DNA of 64,000 nucleotides, from contig JAPFBL010000049.1 of the NCBI GenBank assembly GCA_026182355.1, positions 1,178,001 through 1,242,000 of the forward strand, written 5' to 3'. A model generated the notes under the pieces. The model saw only the letters and a program-made list of their open reading frames with translations, had not been told where the DNA came from and did no database searches. The stretch is from Hermatobates lingyangjiaoensis. Taxonomy: Eukaryota; Arthropoda; Insecta; Hemiptera; Hermatobatidae. This document shows positions 49,787-58,700 of the stretch, piece by piece. Position numbers and translations under genes: made by a program. Position 1 is the first letter of the stretch, and the number at the start of each line of letters is the position of its first letter.

Positions 49787-52700
49787 AATTCAATAATATA
49801 TCAACCGTTGGATAGAATAGGTGTATAATGTAATCGGGATTCGGTCAATTTTCCAGGATCAAAATCAAACTCTCAATGCCTCATTGAGTTTGAGAGTTTG
49901 AAGGGATTGAGAGTTTGATTTTGATCCTGGAAAATTGACCGAATCCTGATTACATTATACACCTATATATATATATACTTTTTCGATGAAAATACGATCC
50001 GAAATGGACAAATACATTCGGACCAATACATTTCATTATGTACATTGAACTATATATAGATATATATATTATTGAAAATGACACCAAATTTAGCTGATAC
50101 ATGTTTCTTAACAAGTTTCTCAATTTTTCTAAATAGCACTCTCGTTATTTCGTCTACACAATAAAGCACATCTCCTATGGTCGACATGTTTCGGATGATC
50201 AACATTCATCATCAGGACGTGAATAAGATCTAAGGTGAAATATCTGGTTTATATATACATGGAGAAGGTAGAAGGGGGTTGTTTTCCATAAAGTTTAAGA
50301 AATGGTGGGCGTTGATCCTGTGGGGTGAGTGGCCTCTCGGCCTAAGTCGCTACCTGCAAGGGTTTCTTGATGTGAACTAAATAGCTTCAAAATACGGCTA
50401 CTGTTTTCGACCTGAATATTTAGGAGAGGCTTCAGTTTCTGAATTAATATAGCCTCTAAAATTTTTAGTTTATGGTGGTTTTCTTTTTTTATAATTTTAG
50501 TATTTGTAACCAGCATCTCTCGGGTTAATTTAACATTATGCTTGTCTTGCGTATGTTTTTTGGGGGCTCCGGCCATCAGGTGCATGATGAGCCTTCTTGA
50601 TAGGGAAGTCGTAGTCATACCAATGTACGAGTGTTTTTGGGTTTCACAGTCCCCATTAGTACATGTATACTCGTACACCAGATTTCTTTCCTTCAAATGT
50701 GAACTTTTGTCTTGATTATTATTTTTAATAAACAGGCTACTCACAGGTGGGCTTTTGATTTATAGCCCTGAGGATGTCTTAAAATAAAGACGAAACGTTG
50801 ACAAAAAGGTGATTCCGTATATTAACCCTGTCCAAATTCCAAGAAGAAGAAAAAGTGTTATATATATATATATATATATATATATCGTATATTCGATGAA
50901 AATACGATCCGAAACGGATAAATAAAGTTCATGTAGATAAAGAAATTAAAAACACACACTTACAGTCTCGAATTTTCGGTTTGAAACATCTTCAGGGATA
51001 TAAGGGAGAGAAACCAAGGGCTCTGGTACAAAGACAGTTGGAGACAGGGTACAGAGGGTGGTCTCCAACAGTCTCTGTACCAGTGCGCTTCGTTTCCCTC
51101 TCTTATCTCTCCTGAAGACTGTTCAAACCGAAAATTAGACTGTAAGTGTGTGTTTTAAATTTCTCTATGCTTCTTTATCTACATTGAACATGATATATAT
51201 ATATATATATATATATATGATCAAACCACAATAAGAAATGGGAAAACAAGACTAAGATCTTTCAACCGTAACAAGCGGTCTTCGTCAGAGTCAAAAACCC
51301 AACTGAACACTAGATGCAGAAAACATCTGGTGAGGAGTTGAGAAGAGTGGGAGGGAAGAGTGGTATTTTAAAAGGGTGAAAGCACAGGAAAGGACTAATG
51401 TCCAGAAAGGGATGTTTGGGGAAACAAAGGAGTACAGTAAGAAAAAGTAAAAAAACTATCCGCTAGCTGTCAACCCTCTTTGAAGAGGCTATTGCCCTCG
51501 TGACGAAAGTATCAAGTTTGAAGAGACCGTTACTAATGTTTATAATATTAGATCTATTAAATTTAATTAGAGACGATTCAATAATATTTCTTAACAACAT
51601 TGATTTTTCATAGGTAATAAATTTAGCTCCTGTCCAATCAATATGATGATTTTCATTTTTTATATGCAAGAATAAGGCACTACTGTTTTCCTGTCTACTT
51701 ACGTTATATTGGTGTTGTTTTACACGTGTTTTTAATGATTTACCAGTTTGACCAATATAAATTTTATGGCAATTTTTGCACGGTATTTTATAAATACCAG
51801 CGGACTCCAATTCGCTTGGAGAGTTTTTTATTTACTTGTTTTCCCATTTCTTATTGTGGTTTATCATTGATTGTTGTTTCACGTGTTTATGTGAAATCTT
51901 TTTATATACATATATATATATATATATTGAAAAAGACGAGCCGATCCCTGTTGCGTATCATTTTGGACACTTCTTATTGGTTGTGGGGTGTTTTTTCCGT
52001 TAGACACCTATCTCCTTCGCACACTCCGTCTGCTTGGCCGCCTCAGCCTTCACTCCAGGGGAGGGCTCACAGTCCCTACTTAATTTTCCAATAGAGTTGG
52101 ATGAAGGTCTTGGCGTCCTTGCTTGGAAGTGTACGTCGTCGAATTTGATGTTTCCTATGGGCTTAGTGGATTTCATTAGATACTGGTTGTTGGTGTTTTC
52201 TGTAGATTCTATTGTTGTGAGTGTATGGAGAACCATCTTTCCTCTTCGTTTTCCTCGTACGCTTGGCCGCCTCCGCCATCCTTCCTGGAGAGGGCTCGCA
52301 GTCCCTACTTTAGGTTCACAGAGGGCAGGAATGGCATAGACGTCCTCACATAGAAGAGTTCCTCGTAAGAATCTGGTCCAGGCTATGGGCATTATGGGTT
52401 GAAGTTTGAGTTTGTAGTTGGAGCCTTTACTGCAGTGCTTTCTTAAGGAATGCGTGGCGCCTTCCTCGTGTTCCCCTCATGTCGTTGCGACCAGTTTCGA
52501 CCGTTCCTCGGTCATTCTCAAGCTGGTGGGTGTGACATGAGGGGGACACGAGGAAGGACACGTAGATCCTACAATTTATTTAAGAAGAAGCCGTCGTCTC
52601 AAAGAGCTTCCGCCCAAATTTGAAGGCTACAACCAATCAATAAGAAGAAGAAAATCCCCCGAAGCCGCCATGAGAAGTGAGACGTTATATTTTCATAACA

Positions 52701-55700
52701 ACAGGCTCCCGTCAATTTTTCATGGTCAAGTCGGACAAGACCCAAACAAGTGGTTACGGGAATATGAGAGGGTGACGAAACACAACATGTGGGATGAGCT
52801 TCTCTGTCTCGTCAATCCTTACTTTTTCTTCGACCGTACTGCTCCCAGTGGTTTGAAAATAATGAGGAAATATTACTTCGAGGGACTTGTTTAAGGCCAA
52901 TTTGAGGCAAGTATTTGATGATAGTTTGAAAAGTAGAAAGAAAGCAGAAGAAGAGCATTCAGGCTGTGTTAGGACCCTGCCAAGAGATAAATTTGAGGAT
53001 GCCCGAAGAAGAAAAAGGACTCCCATCTGATGAAGGGCATAGCTGAAGACATGTATCAAGTCCTATTAATAAAGGAACCAAAACAGACACACGACTTTAT
53101 TAAGTGGTGTCAATATTTTGAAGACATAAAACAAAAGTCGTTCAAAAACGCTTCGAACGCCTACCAAATGTGGTTCCGATGGCATCTCTGATGGTAAATC
53201 GAACCTAACCAGGTCAATAAGAAAGATTGTACGAGAAGAGTACAACATCTGGTTCCACCGACAGTTCAAGGTACTGAACCCCAACCTCAAACTATTGAAG
53301 GTATGGTACGGGAGGAAGTCGAAAAGCACTGGCTCCAATTGTAAGGCAACTAAAGACCGGTAAGAGCAAGACAGCAGCAAAGACCTAAACAGACGATCAA
53401 CAGATCACACAGAAATATCCCTGATTATACGCCGAGAAAAACAACTTGTGGAGAACGGAAAATGGCCAGCCCGTATGTTTCCATTATGGTCAACCAGGGC
53501 ACGTTGCCCGTTACTGCAGGGAAAGATGCGCCATATTCGACCCAGTGGTGGGATTCAATTTTTTTAAGAACAGGTTCTAAGAAAACAGATCGTGTGTTCG
53601 CACCGGTTCGTGCGAACCGGTGCTTAAAATATTATGAATTCGGCGAGTTAAATAGCTCCAGGAAGTTTTCCTGCTCATTGCTCGTTTCTTTAACATGATC
53701 ACCAGCGATCAGTCTTTTTTTCATATTTTCCATTATTGCTTCCAGTAGCTTTTGACGAGGTAGGCTAACAAATTTGTGGTTTTCAGTAAACTGGATCTCT
53801 TTGAATGCGTCCCAAGCAACCCTCTCATCAATTTCTTTTTCAAATGTCCCTATATTGTCTTTAAACAATTCAAATGCTTCTTTAATACACCTCTTTATGA
53901 GGTTTCCTCCTCTGAACAAAGTTGTGCCTCTTGCTTGGAGGACATTTCATTCAAAATATCAATCATTAAAGCTAGGTCCTTCAGAAAATTTTTGTTGCAA
54001 AGACGGGCAGCCATCCCTGAATTATTTATCTAAATAACACTTACTTTAATCTGGCGATTTCAGGAAATTAGATCTAAAAACATTCAATATTTGATTCAGA
54101 ACCAAAAGTTAAAACTAGGCCTAATGTAGGCTAGACCAACACAACATCTGCATTGTCATGAGCAGTTTGAGGACTGTAACAGTTACGCAAAATAAACTAA
54201 ATTGTTTAGTTATATATAGGCTATATACATGCGCAAATTACGTTGTCATACATGCACAAGTTACGTGAGCCACGTGACACTTGTGGAGTTTGCTAGTGGG
54301 CTATATAATACAGGTCTGAATAGGGGTTTACATAATTTTAACAACTGGTTCACCGAACTCATAATATTTTAAGCACCGGTGCGAACCAGCTGAACCCCAT
54401 CTCCGATTCGACACCTACAGGTCCAACAGGAGAGATGACGCTGGAATCGTTTTCAGATCAGTGACACTGACTATGGATATAGACTTAGTAGTACCCCGAA
54501 CAACGTCGCCAAGTCCATCAACACGACGATCCCCTACACGGTGCTATAATCTCCATCACCTTATAGAAGTGCCGTCACCACATCGCCCAGCCGACATAAC
54601 GAAGGAAACTGAAGAATGGAACCTTCCTAGGAGGTAAGGTCGCCGTCGAAGAAAATCCTCCGATTGCCGCAACTATGTCCGGAAACCATCTTGATGTCAT
54701 CGTGGATAGTCGTCTAGTTCATACACTAGTGGACCTCGGGGCCTCGTCTACTATTGTCTCGGATGAATTCAGGCGCAGATTACGAAAAGTCATGTTTCCA
54801 ATGAAATCAAGATCATTGTTTAAAGTCACAAACAGAAATTTCATCCAGCCGTCTGGGAAATGCGTTCTCTGCCTAGATATCGACGGACGAATTCAACCAT
54901 TTGAATTTGTAGTTTTGCCAAATTGCAGCCACTATCATCCTCAGATGGAACTTTCTTAGTGCATCACAAGCTGTTATAGACTGCGGACGATCTGAATTTA
55001 TTTTCAGAGACTTACCACACGAAATAGAGAAATCTAAAACTGATGGAGTATATGCTGTCAATGACTGGATCATACCTCCTCATTCTGCGACGAAAATCGC
55101 TGTTCACAGCCGTATTTCAGATGGTAGAACCCATGTAACTGTAGAAGTAAGTTAAGTACTGATATTAGAAAAAGAAGGTACAGTTGCTTCTAGAATAACT
55201 ACTTTACGGAGAAGTAAAGGAGATTTATAGGTCACCAATGGACGAGCTGTGTCCCAAATGATTCCAAAAAGGATGTTAGTAGAGAACGCTAAAACTTTGG
55301 ACCAAGACTGCCAGTGCGTGAGACGCTATTGAAGTTCCTTGAACATTTTTCACAAATGAAGACTTTAATGCCGTTGACTATCCTAGCATGTTAGCTACAT
55401 ATTTAACAATTGAACAGCGAGAGAAGCTACTAGAGGTTTTGAAGCAATTTTGAGAAATATTCGACTAGTCAAAAAAACGTACAAGTCGAAAACTGACCGT
55501 AAAAAATCGCATAAATACTGATGATCATCCACCAGTAAGTCAAAGACACTACAGAGTGTCTGCAACAGAGTGTTGTATAATACAAGTGAATTCAAACAAC
55601 TGTCTAGTTTGAATGAACACGTGTTGAAATGCACAGATTATTTTTCTTTGTAAAATAATTTGTAATGTAATATTTAGTTTTTCTGTTTCAAAATTTATAC

Positions 55701-58700
55701 TTCTGCCTCTCAAAAAGGTTTTAAATAAAAACCGAAACATTGGCATCGAGAGTTTAATTTGAACCTGAAGAACTGGCCGAGTCCCGATAAACTTTAGTTA
55801 TATATATATACTTGTCCTATCATTAATCCCGTTACTTCCTTACTTCTTTCCTCAGCAAACGCACCTATTCTATAGCTTACAAGACCCTTGTAAAACAACA
55901 CCAATACAATGTAAGTTGACAGGAAAAAAGTAGCACCTTATTCTTTATATAAACAATGAAAATCCATATTGATTGGTCAGGAGCTAAATTTATTACCTAT
56001 GAAAAATCGATGTTATTAAGAAATATTATCGAATGCTGTCTAATTAAATTTAATAGATCAAATATTATCAACATTATTAACAGGCTCTTCAAGCTTGATA
56101 TTTTCGTGACGAGAGCAATAGTCTCTTCTGAGAGGGTTGACAGCTTGCGGATAGTTTTTTTACTCTTTCTTACTCTGCTCCTTTGTTTCCCCAAACAACT
56201 CTCTCTGGACTCCTCCCTCCCACTCTTCTCAACCCCTCACCAGATGTTCCTGCATCTAGTATTTCAGTTGGGTTTTTGACTCTGACGATGATCGCTTGTT
56301 AGGGTTGAAAGATATTAGTCTTTTTTTCCTTTTCATTTTGTGGTTTGATAATTGATTGTTATTTCACGTGTTTATGTGAAATCTGTATATATATATTGAT
56401 AAAAGTATCGACCGTGAAATTGAAACAAATACTACGAATAATGATTTTATCCTTCTGTAAGTTTTCTCATAGCCTATTGTCAAAATTTCTATTGTAATTT
56501 CTTATTTGTAACTAATTGCGCTTTTTATGTATGTTTGATTTTTGAAAGATTAAATTATTTTTTATATTTAATTAGAGTTTAATTTGAACCTGAAGAATTG
56601 ACCAAGTCCTGATAAACTTTAATTTTTTATATACATATATATATCCACACTTGTTCAAAAGCGAAGAAGAGTAACACATAGAGTAAAAAACCACTCTTAC
56701 AATCTTAAATTTTCAGGTCATCCGTCTTCAGGAGAAAAGAGAATCGGTCAGTTTTTCAGGTTCAAATTATTTCATTACCAACGTTTTCGTTTTTTATTGA
56801 AAACCTTTTTCATAAGCAGAAGTATAAAATTTTGAAACAGACAAACTAAGTATTACATTAGAGATTATTTTACAAAGAAAACATTCGGTGGATTTCAGCA
56901 ACAACTGTCTAGTTTGAATGAACATGTGACACTGTATAATACTTACTTTGTAATGAGATGACACAAACAGGTGCATTATCCTCTTAAGGAAATCCTCAGA
57001 AGCACTGTGGTAACTAAAAAGAGTATCCCTGAAAACAATCCAAATTTGTAAAACACATAGAAATGAAAAGAATATCACACCGATATCTTGAAAACGGAAA
57101 AATAAAAATTAAGGAAAGTAAGAAAATGAAAAAATAACTAAACAGTAAATAGTTAAATTTAATAAAACCTGTTAAAATTTAAATGGTGGTGGCGTTATTA
57201 ACAGAATTACTAACTGTAACTATGTTATTTATTCAATAATTGTAAGGGAGAAAATGTGCTTCTGTTTATAGGCGGCTTACAAAGAAACGGAGGATCTATT
57301 AGACTGTCCATCAGTATGCCAATTGAATTTTCTTTAGCTGACCTTAAAATTTGTTTAATAAGGTTCATTAAATAAAACTTTGCTAAACTGTGTTAATATG
57401 AGAAATTATTATTTAACTTTCCAAGCAATCATTTAAACTTTACTATTTTTCTTACTTTCATTTTATTATGTTACTAAACATTGGGAAAAGAGCCTAGTGA
57501 AAATGGGAGGGGGCGCCAAGATCATTTTTTATCATCCAGGAGGGTGTTACAGTATTATTTATTAGTTATTGTAAGCATTTATGATGATCATAGAAAAATA
57601 AGTATGTTCTGTTAATGTGAATGTAAAGGTAATATATTTGTTACCTTCAAAACTTCGGGTAGCCATTCAATCCTTTAAATTTAATAGGTCTCTATTTTTA
57701 ATAGGTTGATTATTTTTACATATACCAGCAACAAAATTCAAGTTTATTTTTTTTTACTTTATACGTGTCTTACGTGATTTTAATATTCATAATACATTTA
57801 TATAAGTTTAAAAATTAAGAGGACTTAATTAAATGCCTACTCTTTTTTTTCATAATATAGGAAACAAATGGGTTATGGTAATCATTCAAGTTATCAAGCC
57901 TGTCACAACATGTGAAGATATACATAAGGACAATTTTAAAATCTTATGTGAATATCATCATTGAGGCATTTAACATTTTATCTACAGACCCAGACAAATC
58001 AAGAAGCGAAAAGCGAAAACATTCCAGGTAAATTAAAAACTACCTTGAATTCTAGTATAGCACACTAAATATATACTGAATAAATATTTTAACTGAAAAA
58101 TTTAAAATATTTTTAGTAGTATTAATCCTAATTAACGAATACACTTGAATACATATGAACTAAAAAAGTAACTGTTACGTAGTTCTAAAATAACTTTTTA
58201 ATTAATGTTATTTCTTGTTAAAAAAGGGCAGTACAATGAAATCATAGAAGATCGATGTTTTACAGCAGATTATAATACACAATACCATTTTCAAGTTGAA
58301 GTAACAGGGGAGGTTCATAATAGAAAAAAGTGCCAACATACAAGGAAATTGTACAAGTGGAAATTAAATTATAGAAAATATAACAAAAGTATATTAAACA
58401 ATTTTTTTCTTTTCATATAAAAGTTAATGTAAAATGATAAATACAGTATGTAAATGTAGAAGTTAGTCATAGCTTATGTTAATATTATCGAATAGGTGTT
58501 AACTGTGCCCGATATCACCATTACCCATCACAATATCATTAAAAAATGTATTATTTTCTTTCTGATTTACTTTTATTCTAAAAAGAAAAAATAAAACAAT
58601 ACCTATTAACATAAAATAAAGAGCAAGCTTCAGGAGGTGGAGCTCCTTCAATAATTGGTTCCACATTCAAGACGTCCAGACATAGCAAATCATACAGCCA

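Larger units (their letters stand above)
50942..51185. repeat. Inverted pair of PLE-C tails
   Basis: 50942-51045 (minus copy) against 51070-51185 (plus copy), sharing 'aaacacacacttacagtct'-type ends and the 'ctcttatctctcctgaagac' block. TA runs lie on both sides (50858-50885 and 51192-51219). The plus copy is nearly identical to 38190-38340. Confidence 0.85.
52600..55570 (+). mobile_element. Gypsy-type LTR retrotransposon remnant, split by a hAT element
   Basis: Gag, protease and the very start of the polymerase region follow in order on the plus strand. No LTR was recognised. The sequence ends near 55570 within the start of the reverse transcriptase, where unrelated tail repeats begin. Interrupted by the hAT insertion at 53543-54405 and by several frameshifts. 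It lies antisense in the NAT10 intron. Confidence 0.85.

Noticed and set aside
52000..52392. 130-codon minus-strand frame as a host gene
   Set aside because: It overlaps an internal duplication, has no recognised domain and lies among mobile elements. Kept only as an unexplained segment.
58205..58420. Possible gene nested in a NAT10 intron
   Set aside because: Not recognised, antisense, Lys/Asn/Tyr-rich as expected for AT-rich sequence.
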